Part shown: one piece after another, positions 37,181-44,561 of the stretch
How positions within the stretch are numbered: position 1 is the first letter of the stretch
Layout of the letters: each line of letters begins with the position of its first letter
DNA from: an uncultured Monoglobus sp.
Lineage (GTDB): Bacteria; Bacillota; Clostridia; Monoglobales; Monoglobaceae
Length of the DNA stretch: 64,000 nucleotides
Reading direction: 5' to 3'
NCBI GenBank assembly: GCA_947585115.1
Contig: CANPWW010000004.1
Location: 1-64,000 of the forward strand
Notes under the pieces: generated by a model
Databases searched by the model: none
Seen by the model: only the letters and a program-made list of their open reading frames with translations
Told to the model about the DNA's origin: nothing
Program-made: the position numbers and the translations under genes

Positions 37181-37211
37181 AAAAGCTCCGCCGATCGAGC
37201 GGAGCTTTTTG
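37181..37211 (+). terminator. Bidirectional terminator between the redox fusion gene and abrB
   Basis: Stem AAGCTCCGC/GCGGAGCTT (37183-37191 with 37199-37207) flanked by A's on the left and T5 on the right; it lies between convergent genes. Confidence 0.85.
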
Positions 37212-37213
37212 CT

Positions 37214-37495
37214 TTATCTTTTGGCGCTTATCTCATGCAGACAATATTTGCAAACATATTTTTTTCTGTATTTTACGGCTATGTCATCCTCGGTGCCGCA
37301 AAAGGCGCAGGCGGGATTTTTTCTCTCTATTATCAATCGGTCGCCGTCCATATACATGTTTACCTCAACGGCTCCCGTGTCCTTGTCGAGATTGATCGTA
37401 TCCTCAAGCTTGCGCAGCATCAGCTCTCTGCGCATCTCTTTCGGAACGACAAGCCTGCCGTTTATATCCATATCTCTGCTGATAGCTTTTTTCAT
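37214..37495 (-). CDS. AbrB-family transition-state regulator with C-terminal zinc ribbon
   Basis: 93 aa. The N-terminal swapped-hairpin DNA-binding domain reads SRDMDINGRLVVPKEMRREL, and about 45-60 completes it with VNMYMDGDRLIIERK. Two CxxC pairs follow (CAFCG and CKYC), likely to bind zinc, as in many clostridial AbrB proteins. AbrB-type proteins repress genes during growth and are released as sporulation begins. It is adjacent to the germination operon. Ribosome binding site GGAGGATC precedes ATG 37495. Confidence 0.9.
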   Translation of the reverse strand: MKKAISRDMDINGRLVVPKEMRRELMLRKLEDTINLDKDTGAVEVNMYMDGDRLIIERKNPACAFCGTEDDIAVKYRKKYVCKYCLHEISAKR

Positions 37496-37526
37496 ATATT
37501 GATCCTCCGAAAAATAAATTTCTCAA

Positions 37527-37555
37527 AGTATATCACAGTTTAAATATTTTGTCAA
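37527..37555 (-). promoter_or_regulatory. Vegetative promoter of abrB, overlapping the end of the germination gene
   Basis: Minus strand TTGACA (37555-37550), 17-bp spacer, TATACT (37532-37527). The -35 overlaps the stop codon region of the GerB-GerC gene at 37552. Confidence 0.75.
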
Positions 37556-39510
37556 TTTATAGTGTAAAATTTTATTTCGGGATTTTCTATAAAAACGTCG
37601 GGCGAGGTTCCGATAAAATCATTGTATTGTGTCTCGGTCGAGAAATTCATTTTCGCGCACTTTCTGAGCTCGAATATATCGGCGCCTTCTGCGTACAGGC
37701 GTTTTATTATCTCTCTGAGACTTTCTTCAAAATGCACGCGTCCGCTTTGCGAGATATTTCCCGAGGCGTCCCTCGGGCTGGCAAGGCGCAGACTTATACT
37801 TCCGTATATGCAGCCGTTTTCGATGTTAGAGCGCGCTTTTGCTCCGCACTTTCCTCTAACATAGTACGGTTCGCCGTCCGCGGTTTCGAAAAATATCGGC
37901 TCATCGGTTTTTCCGAACGCGGTGTTTAACAGACTGCATTCATCGCCGCCGAGATATAACGGAGACGCGCCGACAGGAAAAAGCAGGCCTCCGTTCAGTC
38001 CGCTTTTATTCACCTCCGCCATACAAGCGGAACCGTCTGTTGCGGTCACAAACTCCAGCAGATTTGTTTCAAAGCTGACAACTGCCGACTTCTCGGAAAA
38101 TAACAGCTCGTAATATCTGGCGGGGCTTTCCTCCATCGCGGGCTCGACCGATGTCAAATATTCTCTTGAATTTTCCGCGGCGCACAGCTTTGTCTCGGGC
38201 CTCACCTCATTGGCGCTCAAGAAACTTTTGCATATTTCCTCCGCCTCTGCCGAACCGACGCCCAGCAAATCATTCGAGATCACCAGAAGTTTCATGTGTG
38301 ACAAAGCCGCCGACTTGCCGAGATATGACTTTGATTTTTCAAGCGCCTCAAAAATATTACGCGCTCCGACGGTTATATTGCTGACCGCCTTTTTTTCTGA
38401 GCCGCTTTCTCCGCTTTCATCATCGGTCTCATCCGATGTTTCCGCGCTTGTGTCGGAGCCGTTTTTAAGGGGATTTGAAAACTGGAGCGTAAACTCATAT
38501 CCTGCTTCGGTATCAGCGGGATCTACGCCTGCCGCTATGATATATGCGGTGTTTTCCACGTCGCGCGCATCTCCGCAGCCCGCGAGCGGAGTTATAATTA
38601 AGGCGCAGAGCAAAACCGTCGCGGCGCTTTTCCCGAATGTCTTGCTGCGGAATCCTAAGCTTGCCAGTAGTTTTTTGACCGCTGTCAAAAGAGCCGATAT
38701 ATAAAGTATCGCCGACGCTGTCTTTATAATTATATAAAGCGCGTCAAGGCGCATGTTGAGGCGGCTCATTCCGGAGAACCCCGCCATGACGCGCGTAAGG
38801 TCAGCGCCGCTGAGCGCGGCGTATTCCGCGTTTATCGACAAAAACAGAACGATATAATATAAAGCGTAAAGAGACGCTCCGATAACAGCAACTATTAAAA
38901 TATGCTTTGATTTTCGCTCTTCCTCAAACAAAAGCAGATACGCCGCAGGCAATATAATTCCCGAAAACGCGAAAAGATTTCTTAAAGCAGATAAAGCGAC
39001 TGTTCCGGCTCCGTTTCCCAGGAGCGGCGCCGCGTTGTACACGTCGCAGCGAGGCAGGGCGTTTATGATGATAAAAATCAGACCCGCGGCAATAACGGGT
39101 ACGCACAGGCCGTGCAGCTTAAACATCGCTCCCTTGCCTCCCCGCGTAATTATAAACACAGCCGCGGCGAGCACAATAAGTATCAGTATCCACGTTGTGT
39201 TTAAATACTCGCTTCGGCCGAGATCGTTTATCAACGAGTATGAATAATAGATCGCCTCGCAAATAAAATACGCCGCCAAAACAGCGAATAAAGGTTTTTT
39301 AACCGCGCGGCGCTCAATTAATTCGATTATCGCGCCTCGAAGCGGATATATCACTAATGCGATGATCGAAAAAAGCAAAGCGGATATTGCCGCCGCAAGC
39401 GCGGCGGCGCTGCCGTTTTCAATGAGCAGAAATCCCGAATAATCGAGAAACAGCTTCGCCGTAACGCAGTTCAGTGTCAGACAGCTCAGATTAAAATTAA
39501 ATCTCCTCAT
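37552..39510 (-). CDS. GerB-GerC fusion: spore germinant permease joined to germination lipoprotein
   Basis: 652 aa from ATG 39510 (AAGGA 9 nt upstream; TTG/ATG starts nearer the site are less likely). Residues 1-285 are a membrane permease of the GerAB/GerKB type with about 8-9 hydrophobic helices. At about 290-312 comes KSAATVLLCALIITPLAGC, a complete lipoprotein signal with lipobox, and then a Ger(x)C domain (DVENTAYIIAAGVDPA ... NPLKN ... NIFEALEKSKSYLGKSAALSHMKLLVIS ... LLEFVTATD ... ESLREIIKRLYAEGADIFELRK). GerB and GerC are normally separate. An acidic linker (SAETSDETDDESGESGSEK) sits inside the GerC part. No start or ribosome binding site is visible at the junction. Acts in the spore inner membrane with the GerA protein. 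Confidence 0.85.
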   Translation of the reverse strand: MRRFNFNLSCLTLNCVTAKLFLDYSGFLLIENGSAAALAAAISALLFSIIALVIYPLRGAIIELIERRAVKKPLFAVLAAYFICEAIYYSYSLINDLGRSEYLNTTWILILIVLAAAVFIITRGGKGAMFKLHGLCVPVIAAGLIFIIINALPRCDVYNAAPLLGNGAGTVALSALRNLFAFSGIILPAAYLLLFEEERKSKHILIVAVIGASLYALYYIVLFLSINAEYAALSGADLTRVMAGFSGMSRLNMRLDALYIIIKTASAILYISALLTAVKKLLASLGFRSKTFGKSAATVLLCALIITPLAGCGDARDVENTAYIIAAGVDPADTEAGYEFTLQFSNPLKNGSDTSAETSDETDDESGESGSEKKAVSNITVGARNIFEALEKSKSYLGKSAALSHMKLLVISNDLLGVGSAEAEEICKSFLSANEVRPETKLCAAENSREYLTSVEPAMEESPARYYELLFSEKSAVVSFETNLLEFVTATDGSACMAEVNKSGLNGGLLFPVGASPLYLGGDECSLLNTAFGKTDEPIFFETADGEPYYVRGKCGAKARSNIENGCIYGSISLRLASPRDASGNISQSGRVHFEESLREIIKRLYAEGADIFELRKCAKMNFSTETQYNDFIGTSPDVFIENPEIKFYTIN

Positions 39511-39515
39511 AAACA

Positions 39516-41069
39516 TCAATCCTTATCGCGGGGCTTATTATTTTTGTCATACTTCCACTTTCGGCTGATCTCGGGCTGCTTGATCTCGTCCTGCGGCATC
39601 AGCTCGGGCGGACGCTTTTCCTTTTTCCAGATCGGCTTTACCAGCACCGACTCGGAGCTGTGCCCGCCCGCCCTGTAGCGGCTGAGGAACGGCACCCCGA
39701 AGGTCGTGGTGGACGCGAGCAGGCTGAGCGTGGCTATGACTGCGGCCGTGAGACCCGGCAATCCGAAAAAGTACGCGGCGAAAATATATATGAATTTAAG
39801 CACGCTGAGCGAGCGCGACAGCGACAGCGTCGGAGTCGAAAAAGAGCCGATCCCTCCCAGCGAGACGATAATTATCAGCAGCGGGCTGACTATGCTTGCC
39901 TCGACCGCGGCTTGTCCCAAAATAAGACCGCCGATTATACCGAGCGTGCTGCCTATGGGATTCGGCACCCTGACCGACGCCTCTTTGATAAGCTCAAACG
40001 ACAGCTCCATAAGCAAAAGCTCGAGTATCAGAGGGAACGGAACCTTTTCGCGTGTGGCGGATATGGCTATCAGCAGATCTGTTGGCAGCACTTCCTGATG
40101 ATAGAGCATAACCGCGATAAACAGCGCGGACAGCAGCACAGAAACGGCCATGCCGAACAGACGCACCAGACGCATAAGATTCGCCTCGGGAACCCTGACA
40201 TAGTTGTCTTCGGTGGCCTCGATAAGATCCATTGTCGTGGTTGGCAATATGAGCGCGAACGGGCTGCCCTGCACCACAACGGCGACTTTTCCGTCCGCGA
40301 GCATAGCGGCAACTCTGTCGGGGCGCTCGGTCTTGAGCGTGCGCGTCATCGGGAAATATGTCGAGTCCTCGATCATCATCTCAACGTCGCTTGACGAAAA
40401 AATATACTCGGTGTCGATACCCTTCAGCCGCCGCGCAACCTCCGCCACAATATCGGGATTTGCTATATTGCGAAGATACATCACGGCACACGGGACCTTG
40501 TTGCTGTTGCCGACCGGTATGTTGACGGCTGTAGTATTCGGCGAGCGCAGTATCTTGCGCACAAGCGCAATATTTGTCATTATCGACTCCGAGAACGCCT
40601 CCTGGGGCCCGGCGAGGCTGACTTCCTGCGTCGGCGCGTCTACGCCTCGGTTATCCCAGCCCTTGACATCAGCAGAAAAGCAGCAGGCGCAGCCGTCAAT
40701 AAACACCGCGCAGTCGCCGAACGACACCTTTTGGCCCACCTCGTCGTAGTCGTTGAGTATCGAAAGCGGCGCCACCGAAATTATCCTCTCTGTCACAATC
40801 GCGCGGCGCCCGCGCTCGGGCGCGTCAAACTTATCGCAGGTCAAAAGCGAGCGCAAAATATCGCGGTTTAAGTAGTTCTGGTTCGTCATGCCGTCGTAGT
40901 ATATCAAAAAGCCGTCGGCCGTCTCGTTTTTGAACCCGATCTTAAACTCGCGCAGATTAAAATCCATGTTGTTGTCGGGGTCAAACATCTCTTTAATTAT
41001 TCTTTTGTTTTCGGATATTGACGCGTTGATCACTTGTATCACCGAATATATTTTTGCCTTCGCTCCCAT
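39516..41069 (-). CDS. Spore germination protein GerA/GerKA
   Basis: 517 aa from ATG 41069. A hydrophilic N-terminal half (about 1-300: NRDILRSLLTCD, AVFIDGCACCFSADVKGWDNRGVDAPTQEV, RGPQEAF-like AGPQEAFSES, KILRSPNT, LKTERPDRVAAMLADGKVAVVVQGSPFAL) precedes five or so membrane helices, including GLTAAVIATLSLLAS. This is the GerA-subunit pattern of nutrient germinant receptors. Typical length is about 480-540. A longer frame to 41324 runs through the divergent gene and is rejected. No ribosome binding site precedes ATG 41069; the message may be nearly leaderless (see the promoter at 41081-41110). Confidence 0.88.
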   Translation of the reverse strand: MGAKAKIYSVIQVINASISENKRIIKEMFDPDNNMDFNLREFKIGFKNETADGFLIYYDGMTNQNYLNRDILRSLLTCDKFDAPERGRRAIVTERIISVAPLSILNDYDEVGQKVSFGDCAVFIDGCACCFSADVKGWDNRGVDAPTQEVSLAGPQEAFSESIMTNIALVRKILRSPNTTAVNIPVGNSNKVPCAVMYLRNIANPDIVAEVARRLKGIDTEYIFSSSDVEMMIEDSTYFPMTRTLKTERPDRVAAMLADGKVAVVVQGSPFALILPTTTMDLIEATEDNYVRVPEANLMRLVRLFGMAVSVLLSALFIAVMLYHQEVLPTDLLIAISATREKVPFPLILELLLMELSFELIKEASVRVPNPIGSTLGIIGGLILGQAAVEASIVSPLLIIIVSLGGIGSFSTPTLSLSRSLSVLKFIYIFAAYFFGLPGLTAAVIATLSLLASTTTFGVPFLSRYRAGGHSSESVLVKPIWKKEKRPPELMPQDEIKQPEISRKWKYDKNNKPRDKD

Positions 41070-41080
41070 AATTATACATT

Positions 41081-41110
41081 TAGGTTGACTAATCCAAAAG
41101 TTTTGTATAT
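41081..41110 (-). promoter_or_regulatory. SigG/SigF-like promoter candidate for the germination operon
   Basis: Minus strand ATATA (41110-41106) as -35 against GHATR, 18-bp spacer, and CAACCTA (41087-41081) as -10 against CATnnTA; one mismatch in each. The predicted start of transcription is about 5 nt before the gerA ATG. It is superimposed on the divergent vegetative promoter. Confidence 0.4.
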
Positions 41111-41113
41111 AAT
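41085..41113 (+). promoter_or_regulatory. Vegetative promoter of the FMN reductase gene
   Basis: TTGACT (41085-41090), exact 17-bp spacer and consensus TATAAT (41108-41113), about 38 nt ahead of the start codon. Confidence 0.8.
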
Positions 41114-41151
41114 AAATATGTACAAAATTTGTTATTGAAAGGAAGATATAC

Positions 41152-41775
41152 ATGAAGGTTTTATTGATCAACGGAAGCCCCCACGCGAAGGGCTGCACAT
41201 ACACCGCGCTCACGATCGCGGCCGAAGAGCTCAACAAAAACGGCGTTGAGACCGAGATAATCCAGGTCGGCGCGAAACCTATCGTTGGCTGTATCGGCTG
41301 CGGCGCTTGCGCCAAGCTCGGCAAATGTCAATTCGACAGCGACCCGGTCAACGAGACCGCCGCGAAGTGCGCCGATGCCGACGGAATAATCATCGGAACG
41401 CCCGTGCATTACGCGGCGTCATCTGGCGCGATAAAGTCTTTCACCGACAGACTTTTCTACTCGGCGGGAAGCAAGCTTACATATAAGCCCGGCGCGGTTG
41501 TTGCCAGCTGCCGCAGAGGCGGCGCTTCGGCGGCTCTCGATCAGATGAGCAAGTATTTCACGATCAACCAGATGCCTGTTGTCAGCTCGAACTACTGGAA
41601 CATGGTCCACGGCAACACGCCCGACGAGGTAATGCAGGACGCCGAGGGCGTTCAGACAATGCGGCTGCTCGGCAGAAATATGGCATGGCTCCTCAAAGCG
41701 ATAGACGCCGCCAAGCAAAGCGGCATAAACCACACCGAACCAGAGCCGAAAGAAAAAACCAACTTTATCAGATAG
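41152..41775 (+). CDS. NADPH-dependent FMN reductase / flavodoxin-family protein
   Basis: 207 aa. The start KVLLINGSPHAKGCTYTAL is the FMN phosphate loop; VGCIGCGACAKLGKCQFD holds a cysteine cluster typical of iron-sulphur flavoproteins; GIIIGTPVHYAASSGAIKSFTDRL binds the flavin. It resembles iron-sulphur flavoproteins and azo/nitro-reductase-like enzymes of anaerobes, with unknown acceptor. GAAAGGAAG precedes ATG 41152. It is monocistronic between its own promoter and terminator. Confidence 0.9.
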   Translation: MKVLLINGSPHAKGCTYTALTIAAEELNKNGVETEIIQVGAKPIVGCIGCGACAKLGKCQFDSDPVNETAAKCADADGIIIGTPVHYAASSGAIKSFTDRLFYSAGSKLTYKPGAVVASCRRGGASAALDQMSKYFTINQMPVVSSNYWNMVHGNTPDEVMQDAEGVQTMRLLGRNMAWLLKAIDAAKQSGINHTEPEPKEKTNFIR

Positions 41776-41790
41776 TAGCAACATATTGTC

Positions 41791-41820
41791 AAAGACCCGC
41801 AATCGGGTCTTTTTTATTTT
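41791..41820 (+). terminator. Terminator of the FMN reductase gene
   Basis: Stem AAGACCCG/CGGGTCTT (41792-41799 with 41804-41811), loop CAAT, followed by a T run. Confidence 0.88.
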
Positions 41821-41824
41821 ATGC

Positions 41825-41853
41825 TTGACAAACAAATTCTTATAAAATATAAT
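41825..41853 (+). promoter_or_regulatory. Consensus vegetative promoter of the hydrolase-C-carrier-A operon
   Basis: Exact TTGACA (41825-41830), 17-bp spacer and exact TATAAT (41848-41853). The predicted leader of about 75 nt contains complementary ends ACAGATA and TATCTGT, which could pair, enclosing the short palindrome GATAATATC. Confidence 0.85.
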
Positions 41854-41933
41854 ATATATTAACAGATATTGTAAACAGTCGGATAATATCGAATGTTGTT
41901 GTATCTGTCAAATAATTCGGCAGTGGTGAAATT

Positions 41934-42872
41934 ATGTTATATATTTTTTTGGCAATTATTCTGATCGCTCTCGGTTTTATGATCGGGGCGGGAGTGCTGT
42001 TTATAAAAACCATACCGCGCAGCGGCAGCAGCGCGTCGGCGACAAAAATGTCGGGCGGCTCATGGGACAAGCACAGGGTTTTGCTTAAAGAGAGCCGCGA
42101 ATGGCTGGACGCGGCCAAGTGTGAGAATATGAGCATTTCGAGCTTTGACGGGATAAAGCTCGCGGGGTTTTACTATCCCGCAGCTAGACCGAACGGCTGT
42201 CTGATAGCGGCTTTTAACGGCTATCGCTCGGATTCGAGGAGCCAATTCAGCCATATAACGCGATACTTAAACGGGCTCGGCTTTGACGTTGCTTTGATCG
42301 ACGACAGGGCCCACGGCGAAAGCGGCGGAAAATATGTGGGCTTCGGAGCTCTCGACAGATATGACTGTCAAAAATGGGCCGAATATCTTGACGAAAAATT
42401 CGGCGGCAAACGAAAGATATACTTATACGGCGTTTCCATGGGAGCGGCGACAGTGCTGATGGTGAGCGGCCTGAAACTCCCCGATTCGGTCAAGGGCATC
42501 ATTGCCGACTGCGGCTACACATCGGCATACGATGTGTTCAAGCATGTTTTAAACAAATGGTACCACCTGCCGTCGTTTCCGCTATTGCAGATATCCAATC
42601 TATACTGCCGCGTTTTCGCGAAGTACGGCTACAAGGACGCGAGCTCGCTTGAGGCGGTCAAAAGCTCTGCCCTTCCTCTGCTCGTTATACACGGCGAGAA
42701 CGACACGTTTGTACCGTCTTATATGGCGCCCGAGATCTATGATGCGTCCGGCTCAAAATACAAAAAACTATTGATAATAAAAAACGCGGCTCACGCGGAA
42801 AGCTATTTTATCGACACCGAAAGCTACAGAAAAACCGTTGCGGAATTCATTGACAAGACAAAAAATTTATAA
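41934..42872 (+). CDS. Membrane-anchored alpha/beta hydrolase
   Basis: 312 aa. An N-terminal hydrophobic helix (LYIFLAIILIALGFMIGAGVLFI) anchors it, probably with the catalytic part outside. The fold has FNGYRSDSRSQ, DDRAHGESGG (oxyanion), the nucleophile elbow YGVSMGAAT (GxSxG), HGENDTFVPSY with the acid Asp, and the catalytic His in KNAAHAESY. Related proteins are bacterial peptidase/esterase-like hydrolases (DUF-type, YqkD-like). Being first in an operon with assembly-line enzymes, it may release or trim the product; that is inferred. GTGGTGA precedes ATG 41934. Confidence 0.85.
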   Translation: MLYIFLAIILIALGFMIGAGVLFIKTIPRSGSSASATKMSGGSWDKHRVLLKESREWLDAAKCENMSISSFDGIKLAGFYYPAARPNGCLIAAFNGYRSDSRSQFSHITRYLNGLGFDVALIDDRAHGESGGKYVGFGALDRYDCQKWAEYLDEKFGGKRKIYLYGVSMGAATVLMVSGLKLPDSVKGIIADCGYTSAYDVFKHVLNKWYHLPSFPLLQISNLYCRVFAKYGYKDASSLEAVKSSALPLLVIHGENDTFVPSYMAPEIYDASGSKYKKLLIIKNAAHAESYFIDTESYRKTVAEFIDKTKNL

Positions 42873-42896
42873 TTTTAATAAGGCAAGGTGATTATT

Positions 42897-44294
42897 TTGG
42901 CTGAGAAAACAAAAACTTATCCCTTAACTCCGGCTCAAAAAATGCACTTTTACACACAGCTGCAATGCTCGGGACATCCCGAGGTACTCAACATAGGAAC
43001 AAGCATTTTTATGAACGGCGAAATGGATTTTGAGGCGCTGCGCGACGCGTTTCTGAAATCATACGACAGGTACGAGGCCGCGCATATAAGGTTCCGCAAG
43101 GACAAAAACGGCGATATATGCCAATATCTCTCGAGTGAGCCCATGAACGAGGCTGGATTTCTTGACTTCGCCGCATGGGGAAAAACCCAGGAGGAAGCCG
43201 AGACGGAGCTCAAGCGCCTGACGACAATACCGATGGAGCGCTTTGACTCCCAGATGTTCAGACTCTACTACGTGAGAATGCCCAATGGCTACACCGGCGT
43301 GTTCTTTTTGGTCGACCACATGGCGTGGGATTCGTCGTCTATCATCGTGTTTATAAGCGACGTTATCGAGATATACTGCAATGCTCTGTATGATACGCCG
43401 TACCCCAAGGACCTGCGCTCGTATATACAGTCTCTCGAAAAGGACTTAAAATACGCGGGCAGCAAAGCCGAGGAGCGCGACAGGCAGTTCTGGGAGGAGA
43501 CCGTGCTGTCGGACGAGCCGATATTCACCGATATTCTCGGCCCGTCAAGGCTGGACAACGCGCGCAAGGAAAGCGGCGATCCCGACAAACGCAGCGCGAA
43601 GGTCACGTCTCAGACCGTTGTGGCGGACATATGCAACTTCTCGCTCGAGGAGGAGCCTTCAAACAGACTGATGGAATACTGCAAACAAAAGAACGTTCCT
43701 ATGGTCTGTCTGCTGATCTCGGCGCTTCGTACTTATCTCTCAAAATTCAACAGATACGCGGAGGACATAAGCATAAAGACGACCGTGTCGCGGCGCGGCA
43801 CAGTGCTTGAGAAAAAGAGCGGCGGCACAAGGATACACTTCTTCCCGTTTAGAATGAAGTTCAGCAACAGCATAAAATATATCGACTCGATCAGAAAGAT
43901 ACAGGAGATGCAGAACAAAATCTTCAGGCACGCCAACTACGACCCGATAAAGCTTAACGGCGAGATCTGCAAGAGGTTCGGGAACCAGTCCGGAGAGAGC
44001 TACGATTCGGTTTCGCTCACGTATCAGCCCATGTCATTCCGCGAGAGCAACGACATGCTCAAGGACATAGATTATGAGGCCAAGTGGCTTTCAAACGGAG
44101 TCGCTGCGCAGCCGTACTATCTGACGGTCATGCATAACCCCGAGACCCGCGGTCTTGACTTTTTCTGGGAATATCAAAAAGGCGCGGTAACGCCCGAGCA
44201 GCTGGAGTACATCTACTATTACCTCTGCAAGATACTATTCGAGGTGATCGAGGATGACGAGCGCACCATCAACGAAATAATAGAAACGGTATAA
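42897..44294 (+). CDS. Stand-alone NRPS-type condensation-domain protein
   Basis: 465 aa from TTG 42897 (AAGGTGA 6-8 nt upstream; GTG 42888 lies within that site). It starts YPLTPAQKMHFYTQLQ, the C1-like motif of condensation domains. The C3 motif HHxxxDG appears as DHMAWDS: the second His and the Asp remain, the first His is Asp and the Gly is Ser. Later parts (FLISALRTYLSKF-like LLISALRTYLSKFNRY, and LTYQPMSFRES) match the C-terminal lobe. The protein is about one C domain long. It could join an activated acyl or aminoacyl group to an amine or hydroxyl. Close to the carrier gene (25 nt). Confidence 0.82.
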   Translation: MAEKTKTYPLTPAQKMHFYTQLQCSGHPEVLNIGTSIFMNGEMDFEALRDAFLKSYDRYEAAHIRFRKDKNGDICQYLSSEPMNEAGFLDFAAWGKTQEEAETELKRLTTIPMERFDSQMFRLYYVRMPNGYTGVFFLVDHMAWDSSSIIVFISDVIEIYCNALYDTPYPKDLRSYIQSLEKDLKYAGSKAEERDRQFWEETVLSDEPIFTDILGPSRLDNARKESGDPDKRSAKVTSQTVVADICNFSLEEEPSNRLMEYCKQKNVPMVCLLISALRTYLSKFNRYAEDISIKTTVSRRGTVLEKKSGGTRIHFFPFRMKFSNSIKYIDSIRKIQEMQNKIFRHANYDPIKLNGEICKRFGNQSGESYDSVSLTYQPMSFRESNDMLKDIDYEAKWLSNGVAAQPYYLTVMHNPETRGLDFFWEYQKGAVTPEQLEYIYYYLCKILFEVIEDDERTINEIIETV

Positions 44295-44319
44295 TTTTAT
44301 ATAAGAAAGGTTGATAGAA

Positions 44320-44547
44320 ATGTTTGACGAAATCAAAGAAATAATTCTGGAGTACACCGAAACGGAACCCGACGAGATCACAGAAGAATCAAAATTCATT
44401 GAGGACTTGGGCATGAACTCGTACAACATCATGTGCGCGGTCGGCGACCTTGAGGACGCTTTTGACATTGAGGTAAACGAGAGCGACGTCGCGGGCATGC
44501 GGACCCTGGGCGACGTTGTTGAGTACGTCAAGTCGAAGCAAGGCTGA
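44320..44547 (+). CDS. Acyl/peptidyl carrier protein
   Basis: 75 aa from ATG 44320 (GAAAGG 9 nt upstream; TTG 44311 is too near the site). A four-helix acidic carrier fold: FDEIKEIILEYTE, EESKFIEDLGMNSYNIMCAVGDLEDAFDIEVNE, and TLGDVVEYVKSK. The phosphopantetheine Ser is in DLGMNSYNIM, where DSL is usual. It is clearly diverged from a fatty-acid AcpP, so it is probably dedicated to the flanking C and A enzymes. It needs a phosphopantetheinyl transferase encoded elsewhere. Confidence 0.88.
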   Translation: MFDEIKEIILEYTETEPDEITEESKFIEDLGMNSYNIMCAVGDLEDAFDIEVNESDVAGMRTLGDVVEYVKSKQG

Positions 44548-44561
44548 TTGGAGGGATAGTT

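Noticed and set aside
39660-40394. 244-aa plus-strand frame rich in Arg/Gln
   Set aside because: It is antisense to gerA, which has clear family features on the minus strand.
41070-41324. 85-residue N-terminal extension of the GerA protein
   Set aside because: It would cover the promoter and first 170 bases of the divergent FMN reductase; the residues are unlike GerA and no ribosome binding site is present.
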